From Undibacterium_A arcticum (GTDB taxonomy: Bacteria > Pseudomonadota > Gammaproteobacteria > Burkholderiales > Burkholderiaceae_D): a DNA stretch of 64,000 nt. Of this stretch, positions 35,281-44,016 are shown piece after piece. Below the pieces are notes generated by a model. That model saw only the letters and a program-made list of their open reading frames with translations, did not search any database and was not told the DNA's origin. The position numbers and the translations under genes were made by a program. The DNA lies in assembly GCF_042660705.1 (NCBI RefSeq), contig NZ_JBHSUQ010000001.1. One strand, written 5' to 3'. Within the stretch, counting starts at the first letter, position 1; the number at the start of each line of letters is the position of its first letter.

Positions 35281-36008
35281 ATGACTAAACGCACTCTTCT
35301 AGGCATGCTGACCCCGTCTTCCAACACCGCGCTGGAACCGATCACCAGCGCGATGATCAGCGGCCTGCCCGGCGTCTCCGCCCACTTCGCGCGCTTTACC
35401 GTGACCGAGATTTCGCTGCGCGACCAGGCGCTCGGCCAGTTCGACGACAGCAAGATCATCGAGGCGGCCAAGCTGCTGGCCGACGCCAAGGTCGACGTGA
35501 TCGGCTGGAACGGTACCTCGTCCGGCTGGCTCGGCTTCGAAGCCGACGAGCGCCTGTGCCAGCGCATTACCGAAGCGACCGGGATTCCGGCCACTACCTC
35601 GGTGCTGGCGCTGAATGAAATCCTGGAAAAACCAATGCCAAGGATTTCGGCCTGGTCACGCCTTACCTGGACAACGTGATGGAAAAAATCGTCGCCAACT
35701 ATGACCGCTCCGGCTTCAACTGCGTCGCTGAACGCCACCTGAACCTGCATGTGAATTTTTCCTTTTCGGAAGTCACGGAAGACCAGATTCGCGGCATGGT
35801 GCGGGAAGTTGCGCGCAAGGCGCCGAAAGCGATTTCGACTTTCTGCACCAATCTGAAGGCGGCGCATCTGGTGCCGGAGCTGGAAGCTGAAATCGGCGTG
35901 CCGATCTACGACACGATTGCTACCGTGGTGTGGAAATCGCTGCGCATGGCCGGTTACGACACGACCAAGCTGACCGGCTGGGGCCGTTTGTTCCAAGAAG
36001 TCGCATAA
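35281..36008 (+). CDS. Asp/Glu racemase superfamily protein, arylmalonate-decarboxylase/maleate-isomerase-like (frame break)
   Basis: About 242 residues if repaired. The start MTKRTLLGMLTPSSNTALEP is typical of this superfamily. The frame breaks at about 35629 in an A run (GGAAAAACC, one A short) and resumes TNAKDFGLVTPYLDNV. Racemases and maleate isomerases of this fold carry two catalytic cysteines. Here the first site reads NGTSSG (Gly78-Thr79-Ser80) and only the second, Cys189 in STFCTNLKA, is present, as in arylmalonate decarboxylase. Decarboxylation or another one-cysteine reaction is therefore more likely than racemisation. It precedes a hydantoinase-type gene by 13 bases. Confidence 0.8.
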
Positions 36009-36021
36009 AGGAAGCCGCATC

Positions 36022-37425
36022 ATGAGCACAGCGTTCGACCTGGTAATTCGGAATGCCGATGTGGCGACGGCGTCTGATCGATTTCAATGCGATATCGGCA
36101 TTCGTGACGGCAAGATCGAAGCGCTCGGCAAGCAACTCCCGGCCGGCGCTGAAGAAATTGATGCAAGTGGTTTATTGGTCTTGCCGGGTGGCGTCGATGC
36201 CCACTGCCACCTGGACCAACCGATGCCGGACGGGATGCGCATGGCCGACGATTTCTTTAGCGGCACGCGTTCCGCTGCCTGCGGCGGCACCACTACCGTG
36301 ATTCCGTTCGCGGCGCAAGCCAAGGGCGGCTCGCTGAATGCGGCGGTCGAGGATTACCATGCGCGCGCCGCAGGCAAAGCCGTGATCGACTATGCGTTCC
36401 ATCTGATCGTGGCCGACCCGACGCCGCAGGTTCTGCAAGAGGAACTGCCGAACCTGATCCGGCAGGGCTATACCTCGTTCAAGATCTACATGACGTACGA
36501 CGACCTGAAGCTGAACGATCGCGAGATTCTGGAAGTGCTGTCGGTGGCGCGCGAGCATAAGGCGCTGGTGATGATCCACGCGGAGAATTCCGACTGCATC
36601 GGGTGGCTGACCGATCGGCTGAGCCAGGCCGGCCAGACCGCGCCCAAGTATCACGCGCTGTCACGGCCGATGGCGGTGGAGCGGGAGGCGACGCATCGCG
36701 CCATCACCTTTTCCGAACTGGTCGATGTGCCGATCCTGATCGTGCATGTGTCGGGACGCGAAGCGATCGAACAGATCCGCTGGGCGCACGGCCGCGGGCT
36801 GCGCATCTATGCGGAAACCTGTCCGCAATATCTGTTCCTGACCGAGCACGATCTCGGCGGCGAAGGCTATCACGGCGCCAAGTGCGTCTGCAGCCCGCCA
36901 CCGCGCGACCACGAAAATCAGAAGGCGGTCTGGGATGGCCTGACCAATGGCGTATTCAGCATCTTTTCATCCGATCATGCGCCGTTCCGTTACGACGATG
37001 CGCAGGGTAAGAAACTGGGCGGCAAGGAGCAGCCGTTCCAATACATTCCGAACGGCATACCCGGCCTGGAAACCCGCCTGCCCTTGTTGTTTTCGGGCGG
37101 CGTGATGGCGGGGCGCCTCGACGTGCACCAGTTCGTCGCGTTGACATCGACCAACCCAGCCAAGATGTACGGCCTGTATCCGCGCAAGGGATCGATCATG
37201 ATCGGCGCCGATGCCGATATCGTGCTGTGGGACACCAAGTGCAAGGTGGTGATCAACAATGCGCTGCTGCACCACGAGGTCGATTACACGCCGTATGAAG
37301 GCACCACGGTGCAGGGCTGGCCGGTGCTGACGCTGTCGCGCGGCAAGGTGGTCAGTAAAGACCAGTCCTTCGTGGGCACAGCGGGCAGCGGGCAATTCCT
37401 GCCTTGCGGCACTCCTTCCATCTAA
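36022..37425 (+). CDS. Dihydropyrimidinase / D-hydantoinase family cyclic amidohydrolase
   Basis: A 467-residue amidohydrolase that opens cyclic diamides such as dihydropyrimidines or 5-substituted hydantoins to N-carbamoyl acids. Metal ligands are visible: H61 and H63 (DAHCHLDQP), the carboxylated lysine K154 (SFKIYMTYDD), H186 (MIHAEN), H242 (VHVSGRE) and D318 (SSDHAPF). Length and motifs match active enzymes. An AAAGGAAG site precedes the ATG. It belongs to an operon with the racemase-fold genes. No N-carbamoyl amino acid amidohydrolase, the usual next enzyme, is found in the window. Confidence 0.93.
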   Translation: MSTAFDLVIRNADVATASDRFQCDIGIRDGKIEALGKQLPAGAEEIDASGLLVLPGGVDAHCHLDQPMPDGMRMADDFFSGTRSAACGGTTTVIPFAAQAKGGSLNAAVEDYHARAAGKAVIDYAFHLIVADPTPQVLQEELPNLIRQGYTSFKIYMTYDDLKLNDREILEVLSVAREHKALVMIHAENSDCIGWLTDRLSQAGQTAPKYHALSRPMAVEREATHRAITFSELVDVPILIVHVSGREAIEQIRWAHGRGLRIYAETCPQYLFLTEHDLGGEGYHGAKCVCSPPPRDHENQKAVWDGLTNGVFSIFSSDHAPFRYDDAQGKKLGGKEQPFQYIPNGIPGLETRLPLLFSGGVMAGRLDVHQFVALTSTNPAKMYGLYPRKGSIMIGADADIVLWDTKCKVVINNALLHHEVDYTPYEGTTVQGWPVLTLSRGKVVSKDQSFVGTAGSGQFLPCGTPSI

Positions 37426-37435
37426 GCGTAAGTAC

Positions 37436-37567
37436 AAGCTGATTCCGGCTGAAAAAGTCAAAAAAGCTTTGCAAAACGAACTCAATCTGCGTGCGAAGAG
37501 CCAAGGAAAACTGGGCGTGGCAGCCAATCAGACTGATGCGCCGCGCCGCGGTGTATTGCCAAACTAA
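37436..37567 (+). pseudogene. 3'-end remnant of a serine hydrolase gene
   Basis: About 38 codons (KVKKALQNELNLRAKSQGKLG, then VAANQTDAPRRG) ending at TAA match the last codons of the serine hydrolase at 38570-39849 (QALQHELKLSAQSQGNPG, then VAADPTDTPRN). The roughly 80 bases after it, up to a leader resembling that of 39912 (TATTGATATGAA), are also homologous. It marks an earlier copy of the serine-hydrolase unit, mostly deleted. Confidence 0.82.
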
Positions 37568-37658
37568 GCACAACCTGTTGGCAATGTTACGTGCCAAAAC
37601 CATGACTATTGAATATGGAACCTATTGATATGAATACTTCCAAATTGAGGACAAGATA

Positions 37659-38408
37659 ATGCGCCTGCTACTGATTAACCCCAATATTTCGGACAGCGTC
37701 TCCGACCTGATTCGTGCCGAAGCGCTGCGTACGGCCGCGCCGGGCACTGAAATCGAGGTGCTTACAGCACCATTTGGCGTGGCTTACATCGAGACACGTT
37801 TCGAGGCGTTGATCGGCGCCTTTGCTACCGCACAACTGGCCGCCGAGCACCACGAACGCTACGATGCTGTCATCGTCGCCGCCTTTGGTGACCCTGGTCT
37901 GACCGGTCTGCGCGAGGCGCTGCAGATCCCGGTGATCGGGCTTACTGAAGCGGCGCTGGCCAGTGCCTGCCTGCTCGGGCAGCGCTTTTCGATCGTCGCG
38001 ATATCGCAGCGCATCCGTTCTTGGTATCTCGAAACGGTTCAAGCCTACGGACTTGACGGTCGGCTGGCTAGCATCCGCGGCCTTGACGAACCACTGGACA
38101 TAGGCCATGTGCAGGGCAATCAAGGCGAACGCCTGGTACAACTTGCTGAACGCTGCGTCGATGAGGATGGCGCCGACGTCATTGTGCTGGCTGGCGCGCC
38201 ACTGGCTGGCTTGGCGCGCAGTCTGCGCGGCCGCCTGCCGGTGCCGTCCGTCGATGGCGTGTCCAGCGCCGTCCGCCACGCTGAGACACTGGTCGCGCTG
38301 CAACCTGGTCACGCGATCCGTGGCAGTTTCGCGCAGCCTCCTGTTAAACCCAACCGTGGTCTGACCCCGGAACTTGCGCGGCTGCTTAATCGCGGCAGCA
38401 ACACTTGA
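37659..38408 (+). CDS. Hydantoin/Asp-Glu racemase-like protein lacking both catalytic cysteines
   Basis: 249 residues of the hydantoin racemase family, with the start MRLLLINPNIS and the FGDPGLTGLREAL segment. In active hydantoin racemases a cysteine precedes F-x-D-P-G-L and a second lies in VLGCAG. Here these positions are Ala75 (VAAFGDPG) and Gly179 (VLAGAPLAG). The protein therefore probably does not racemise by the usual two-base mechanism; it may be a lyase or isomerase, or a non-catalytic relative. A GAGG site precedes the ATG. It lies beside the hydantoinase gene. Confidence 0.8.
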   Translation: MRLLLINPNISDSVSDLIRAEALRTAAPGTEIEVLTAPFGVAYIETRFEALIGAFATAQLAAEHHERYDAVIVAAFGDPGLTGLREALQIPVIGLTEAALASACLLGQRFSIVAISQRIRSWYLETVQAYGLDGRLASIRGLDEPLDIGHVQGNQGERLVQLAERCVDEDGADVIVLAGAPLAGLARSLRGRLPVPSVDGVSSAVRHAETLVALQPGHAIRGSFAQPPVKPNRGLTPELARLLNRGSNT

Positions 38409-38569
38409 TCCTCCCTCCCCAAAAAAAAAGATCGCCATGACTTACTGCCTCGTGGTGTTCCTGCCATCGAGGCAGGATAGAAATTAACACAGGAGGACAC
38501 CATAGAAAAACCAGGCTGAGTCAAACCATGCAATAGCGCCAAGACGCCCTAAAAAATCAGGAGACAGCA

Positions 38570-39849
38570 ATGCAAGACACACAAACTTTGAGTGGTTGCT
38601 TCAAAGCGTTGCGCGGTAAAAGCCGAAAAGAGCACGCGCCGATTTCCCGCTACATGACCTCGCTGTTATTGGCCACTGCCTGCGCCGGACCGGTACTGGC
38701 TGCCAACACCGCCGAACCGGTCTCCGCGCTGGCGGCAAGCGCGAGCGAGCTGCCACGTGCCTGGCCCGAACAGGTCGGGGTCGACTCACGGCAGCTGGTC
38801 CGCTTGTCGGAATGGATACGCAAGGAAAACCTGGATGTCCGCAGCCTGCTGGTGATCAAGGATGGCAAACTGATCTTCGAGCGCTATAGCAAGGGCTTGA
38901 CCCGCGATCACAATTACGAGTTGTATTCGATCACCAAGGGCGTCACTGCGCTGTCTGCAGGCATCTTGATGAACGAGGGTCGCCTCAGCCTGGACGACAA
39001 GGTCAGCACGACGATTGCGAAATTTCGCCCGGACTTGAAAGACAGTCTGGCCGACAAGAAGGCGATTGAATTGCGCCATCTGCTGGCGATGTCGTCCGGG
39101 CTGTTCTACGACTTCAAGCCGAAGGATGACCCGATATACTACGGCGCCCCGGATCGGCTGAAACTGGCCGCCAATACCTCCCCGAAAATTGCGCCCGGCA
39201 AGGAGTTCGAATACACCGACGTCAATCCCATTTCGCTGCCGCGATGGTCAGCGCTGCGGCCGGCATGCCGGTCGAGAAGTATGCGGAAGAAAAACTGTTC
39301 AAACCGCTGGCGATGAAAAATTACGCCTGGGATCGCGCTGACAAGACCGGGCTGGTTTCTGCCGGCTGGGGCCTGCGCTTGCGTCCGGTCGACATGGCCA
39401 AGATCGGACTGCTGGTGATGGATGGCGGCAAATGGCAAGGCCAGCAGATCGTGCCGGCAGCATGGATCAAGCAGATGGCCACCCCGAAAGCGGCGCGCGA
39501 TTTTGGTTATTACCTGTGGCTCAACCACATCGTCGAAACCGAACCGGAATTGGACATGATGGGATTCAAGGGGCAATTCATCAGCGTGCTGCCGAAGCGC
39601 AACACGGTCGTGGTGATGACCAGCATGTTGCCGATCGAGGGTGGTCTCAGGAATGCCAAGAATGTACGGATCTTTCGCGACATCGTGAATGATTTCATCA
39701 TTCCAGCCACCGACAATAAGACAACTCCTTCGGAGGCAGCCCAGCAAGCCTTGCAACACGAGCTCAAGCTGAGCGCGCAGAGCCAGGGAAACCCGGGCGT
39801 GGCAGCCGACCCGACCGATACGCCACGCAACAGTACGGCGTCAAACTAA
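38570..39849 (+). CDS. Exported serine hydrolase, class C beta-lactamase family (copy 1; frame break)
   Basis: About 426 residues if repaired. A long N-region and hydrophobic core (YMTSLLLATACAGPVLA) suggest export to the periplasm. The nucleophile motif SxxK is SITK with Ser120, and YTDVNP is in place of the family's Y-x-N. The frame breaks at about 39232 (CCCATTTCGC, one T short) and continues FAAAMVSAAAGMPVEKYAEE. The family includes beta-lactamases, esterases and DD-peptidases. In this cluster an amidase or esterase acting on the imported substrate is an inference. About two-thirds identical by eye to the next gene. Confidence 0.83.
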
Positions 39850-39911
39850 GCATCACGCTGTCGGCGATTTTTCGTACCAAAACATGATCATTGAATACGG
39901 AGCATATTGAT

Positions 39912-41144
39912 ATGAACGTTACTAAATTGATTCGTCTGGTTGTTCTTCCCGCGATCGGCATTGCAAGCATCGGCCAGGCCCAAACTCTGGAGGCTGCCAG
40001 CACAGCAGCCGCGAAGCTAGCGGCCAGCAGCGTGACTGCCGACTTTCCATCGAGCTCGCCGGAAGCAGTCGGCGTCGACTCGCAGCCGCTGATTCGCATG
40101 TCCGAATGGATCCGCAACGACAAACTGGACGTGCGCAGCCTGCTCGTCATCAAGGATGGCAAACTGATTTTCGAGCGCTATAGCGGTGGGCTGGTGCGCG
40201 ATAACAACTACGAGCTGTATTCGGTAACCAAGAGCGTTACCTCGCTGCTGGTAGGGATTCTGAACGGCGAAGGCAAACTCGGACCGAACGACAAGGTTGT
40301 GCCCGGGATCGTCGCCGCACATCCGGAGCTCAAGGACGCACTGGCGGACAAGCAAGACCTGAAGGTGCGCGATTTGCTGTCGATGTCGAGCGGACTATTC
40401 TATAAGCAGACCGAGGGCTCCGACACGCTGTACTACGGCGTTCCTAACCGACTGTCGGTCGCGGCCAAAAGCCAGGCCAAATTACCACCCGGCAAAGAAT
40501 TCGATTACACCGACGTGAATCCAGTGCTGGTTGGCGCGATGGTGAGCGCCGCTGCGCGGCAGCGCGAACAGAAATTCGCGGAAGAAAAGCTGTTCAAGCC
40601 GCTCGGGATGTCGCACTACCGCTGGGATGGCATCGATCAGACCGGCTTTGTGTCGGGCGGATGGGGACTCAGACTGCGTCCGATCGATATGGCCAAGCTC
40701 GGGACGCTGCTACTCAATGACGGACAGTGGCAGGGTAAGCAAGTCGTGCCAGCAGCATGGATCAAGCAGATGACCACGCCCGCCAATCCAGTCCTGGCCA
40801 AAGACTATGGCTACTACTGCTGGATCAACCACATTGTCGAGGGCCAGCCCGAGTTCGGTGCGATGGGATTCAAGGGCCAGTTCATCACCGTGCTGCCGAA
40901 AGAAAACGCAATCGTGGTCATGACCAGCCTGTTGCCGACCGATGGCGGGCTGCGGGATGCAACTTACCTGCAAATGTATCGGCGCATGGTCAACGACTAC
41001 ATCCTGCCTGCGCTGCAGGCAGGAAAAAAAGTCGCGCCCAGCGCAGCGCGTCAGGCAGCTCTGACGAAGGAGTTGCGCTTGAGCCAGCAAAGCAAGGGTG
41101 TTGCCGGCACGGCGACGGCTTTCAATGACCCACCCGAGTTCTGA
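39912..41144 (+). CDS. Exported serine hydrolase, class C beta-lactamase family (copy 2)
   Basis: A 410-residue paralogue of the preceding gene with an intact frame. The signal peptide MNVTKLIRLVVLPAIGIASIGQAQ is followed by the catalytic domain with SVTK (Ser104), FDYTDVNPV and GFKGQFITVLP. The ATG at 39912 has GGAG upstream and fits the leader sequence. Being a tandem copy with the same export signal, it likely acts on the same class of substrate. A hairpin follows at 41201. Confidence 0.88.
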   Translation: MNVTKLIRLVVLPAIGIASIGQAQTLEAASTAAAKLAASSVTADFPSSSPEAVGVDSQPLIRMSEWIRNDKLDVRSLLVIKDGKLIFERYSGGLVRDNNYELYSVTKSVTSLLVGILNGEGKLGPNDKVVPGIVAAHPELKDALADKQDLKVRDLLSMSSGLFYKQTEGSDTLYYGVPNRLSVAAKSQAKLPPGKEFDYTDVNPVLVGAMVSAAARQREQKFAEEKLFKPLGMSHYRWDGIDQTGFVSGGWGLRLRPIDMAKLGTLLLNDGQWQGKQVVPAAWIKQMTTPANPVLAKDYGYYCWINHIVEGQPEFGAMGFKGQFITVLPKENAIVVMTSLLPTDGGLRDATYLQMYRRMVNDYILPALQAGKKVAPSAARQAALTKELRLSQQSKGVAGTATAFNDPPEF

Positions 41145-41200
41145 CGATACTTGACAGGGTACGGACGATTAACAGCAACAAGCTTTGAGCGGCAAGCCAG

Positions 41201-41239
41201 GGATCAGAGTGCCCTTCAGTAAGCAGGGCGCTCTGATCC
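41201..41239 (+). terminator. Hairpin after serine hydrolase copy 2
   Basis: GGATCAGAGTGCCC pairs with GGGCGCTCTGATCC, 13 of 14 positions, across an 11-base loop. There is no clear T-tract, so it is a possible terminator or mRNA-stabilising structure. Confidence 0.55.
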
Positions 41240-41366
41240 GTACAGCACCGGCATTCACCGCCATCGCTCGGCAATGCCGGCGACGCTGCAATGCTGTCTT
41301 GTATTCCGCAGCAAATCGGGTCTCGCCGGGTCTCGCCAGTTATCGATTCGGGAAAGGCAATAAAAT

Positions 41367-42231
41367 ATGAAATTGATGCGTTATGGCCCTAAAGGCAAGG
41401 AAAAACCCGGGATGCTTGACGGCGACGGCTGGGTGCGCGATCTGTCCCAGGTGGTGCCGGATCTCACTGCCGCGCTGCTAGCGCCCGACCAGCTGGCTCA
41501 GCTGCGGCGGCTCGATGCCACAACATTGCCGGTGGTGACAGAGGTAGGGCGGATTGCGCCGCCGTATGCCGGCATCGGCAAATTCATTTGCGTTGGCCTG
41601 AACTATGCCGATCACGCCGCGGAAGCAGGCGTGCCTGCGCCTAGCGAGCCGGTGTTGTTTCTGAAAGCGAGCAGCGCGGTGATCGGATGTAGCGATCCGA
41701 TAGTCCTGCCCCGAAACTCGGTCAAGGCTGACTGGGAGGTCGAGTTGGGCGTCGTAATTGGTAGCACGGCACGCTATGTCAGCGAATCGGAAGCGCTGCA
41801 ATATGTCGCCGGCTACTGTGTGAGCAACGACTTGTCTGAACGTGAATACCAGCTGGAGCGCGGCGGCCAGTGGGACAAGGGTAAGGGTTGCGATACCTTT
41901 GGACCGATAGGCCCCTGGCTAGTGACAGCGGACGAAATACCGGATCCGCAAAATCTCGACTTGTGGCTTGAGGTCAACGGCCGGCGCTTTCAAAGCGGCA
42001 ACACGCGTACCATGATCTTTAGCGTGGCGCAACTGATCTCCTATATCAGTTGCTTCATGACGCTGTACCCGGGCGACTTCATCAGTACCGGCACACCACC
42101 CGGCGTTGGCATGGCGCAAACCGGCGCCGATTTACCTGCATCCCGGCGATCAACTGCGGCTCGGCATCACAGGCTTGGGTCAGCAGCAGCAGAACGTGCA
42201 CACGTGGGATGCAGCGCTGATCGATGACTGA
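41367..42231 (+). CDS. Fumarylacetoacetate hydrolase-family protein (frame break near the end)
   Basis: About 287 residues if repaired. A short N-terminal domain is followed by the FAH catalytic domain: FICVGLNYADHAAEAG, EPVLFLKASSAVIG, the metal-binding ADWEVELGVVIG and NDLSERE, and FISTGTPPGVG. The frame shifts at about 42126 (GGCGCCGATTTACC) and then reads IYLHPGDQLRLGITGLG, ending at TGA 42229-42231. FAH proteins cleave or decarboxylate acyl-pyruvate-type carboxylates, so this may process a late intermediate. It is the last gene before the recA duplication. Confidence 0.84.
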
Positions 42232-42295
42232 TTATGCTGCGGCGGCCCTGATAGAGCCCCGTATGACAACCAGCAACGATCGGCGTAGCTCTACC

Positions 42296-42530
42296 GCGCG
42301 GCAGGCCGCCGCCCCCGAGCGCGATGTCCAGACCGAGCGAAGCGGTCGACACTACCTGCACTTCGTCCACCACCGCGCCGGAATCCATCCGCATCACGGA
42401 ACCTTTGCCGAACTGTTTCTCGATTTGCGCCAGCCGGCGGCGTAATTATCACACAGCGAGTACTGCATAAAAAATCAGTACTTATTGCAAGCACGCTTTT
42501 TGTTTCCCTGTGTTTTCTGCGACTGCGCCA
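42296..42530 (-). pseudogene. Duplicate recA 5' fragment with SOS promoter region
   Basis: 42296-42441 matches recA at about 29496-29640 in the same orientation and would encode VMRMDSGAVVDEVQVVST and SLGLDIALG. It lacks the first roughly 20 codons, and homology ends before Walker A. From 42450 it matches the recA upstream region (TAATTATCACACAG, then TTATTGCAAGCACGCTTTTT), but the LexA box has decayed to CTGCATAAAAAATCAG. The fragment forms a direct repeat with the real recA and bounds the catabolic island on the right. Confidence 0.88.
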
Positions 42531-42616
42531 TTAAATTGGCATTTCGCGATTTATAACAAGGTGGGCGGCCAAGCGGCTGTGTACGATGAGATGACACTCA
42601 ATTACGGAGCAAAGCC

Positions 42617-43774
42617 ATGTCCGTATCACGACTTATCCATATCACCAAAATCGGTGTCGAACAGATGGGTGATCTGGCCGACAGCCTGAAAGACCCTGAT
42701 GTGTTGCGACTTGAAAATCTCGACACCGATTTGCGCCCGCCACCAAGCGCACTTGCCTTCACTAAACGCGCAGTAGATGAAGATGATGCCAATAGTTATC
42801 TTCCGTTCTTCGGTCTGGATGTCATGCGCCAGGCTGCCGCCAATCTGGTCGGGCGGCAGTCGGGTCAAGCATACGACTGGAAGACGGAGTGTGTTATCAG
42901 CGCAGGCGGACTATCAGGGATCTTGAATGTACTGCTGGCTACTCTGGAACCAGGCGATGAAGTCTTGACGACCGATCCGATTTATGTCGGATTGATTAAT
43001 CGTGTTCGTCTTGCTGGTGGCGTGCCGCGCTTTGTGCCGTTGACTCCTTCGGCTCAGGGTTGGCGACTGGATGTCGCAGCGCTGGCAAAGATTGACACCA
43101 AACCAGTCAAGGCAGCATTACTGATGAGTCCCGCTATGCCATCCGGTGCCGTATTCAACCGTGAAGAATGGCAGGCCTTGGTTGACTTTTGCCAACACGC
43201 CAATTGCTGGCTGATCGACGATTCAGCCATGGAACGCATTCTCTATGATGGCCGTAGTGTCATTCATCCTGCATCCTTCCCGGGGATGCGCGACAAAGTC
43301 ATTACGGTTGGCGCAGCTACAAAGGAATACCGCATGATTGGGTGGCGGGTGGGTTGGGTGGTTGGGCCCGCTGACATTATTGCCGACGTCGGCAGAGTCA
43401 GCATTTCAAACGTGTGCTGCCAAACAGGAATCGCGATGGGTGCTGTTGCCACAGCCATCAATGATCCTGATGACGGCATTCAAGCCTGTGTTTCGGAATG
43501 GCCACTCCGCCGCGATGTCTTGCTGGAAGAGTTGCGCGAATTTACGGCCATTCCACCACGTGGCGGCTGGTCGCTGTTTCTGGATGTGTCACAACTGGGG
43601 CTGGATAGCGCGACAGCATCAAAACGCTTGCTCGAATTGGGCAAAATCGCGGCGACACCGATGGTCAATTGGGGTAGCGCCAATAGCGATAAATATGTTC
43701 GCTTGGTGTTTGCCAACGAGCCGGTGCATCGGTTGCGTGGGGTGGCCGAACGGGTTAGACGAGCATTGACGTAA
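42617..43774 (+). CDS. PLP-dependent aminotransferase, class I/II
   Basis: A 385-residue fold-type I aminotransferase. Visible features are the substrate-binding SYLPFFGLDVMRQAAA, the cofactor region SAGGLSGILNVLLATLEPGDEVLTTDP, MSPAMPSGAVFNREEW, the aspartate in CWLIDDSAMERILYDG and the Schiff-base lysine in ATKEYRMIGWRVGW. The specific amino acid is not clear. A GGAGC site precedes the ATG. It stands alone immediately outside the recA-fragment boundary. Its base composition looks lower in GC than the flanking core genes, by eye only. Confidence 0.88.
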   Translation: MSVSRLIHITKIGVEQMGDLADSLKDPDVLRLENLDTDLRPPPSALAFTKRAVDEDDANSYLPFFGLDVMRQAAANLVGRQSGQAYDWKTECVISAGGLSGILNVLLATLEPGDEVLTTDPIYVGLINRVRLAGGVPRFVPLTPSAQGWRLDVAALAKIDTKPVKAALLMSPAMPSGAVFNREEWQALVDFCQHANCWLIDDSAMERILYDGRSVIHPASFPGMRDKVITVGAATKEYRMIGWRVGWVVGPADIIADVGRVSISNVCCQTGIAMGAVATAINDPDDGIQACVSEWPLRRDVLLEELREFTAIPPRGGWSLFLDVSQLGLDSATASKRLLELGKIAATPMVNWGSANSDKYVRLVFANEPVHRLRGVAERVRRALT

Positions 43775-44016
43775 TGCAACGTATAGTGAGCCAACTCCAT
43801 ATCAGCGAACAGTTTTTTTAAGTTTGGCGCCGTGTTATTTCGCAGGTGGACACGTTTCCGCAGTTTTGCGGGATATATCAAAGTTGGGCCGAAATACGCA
43901 ACAACTCCAGGAACTCGTGCTGCACAATGATGGCCATCACGGGCAAACCCACCCAAGCATGTGTGAAGTCGGCGCGATGATCAGATGATCAGTACCGTGT
44001 TGAATGGGGAACCGCA

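Noticed and set aside
29832..42510. Island as a prophage or integrative conjugative element
   Set aside because: No integrase, phage structural, relaxase or conjugation gene is present between the recA copies. The boundaries are coding and promoter repeats, not a recombinase attachment site.
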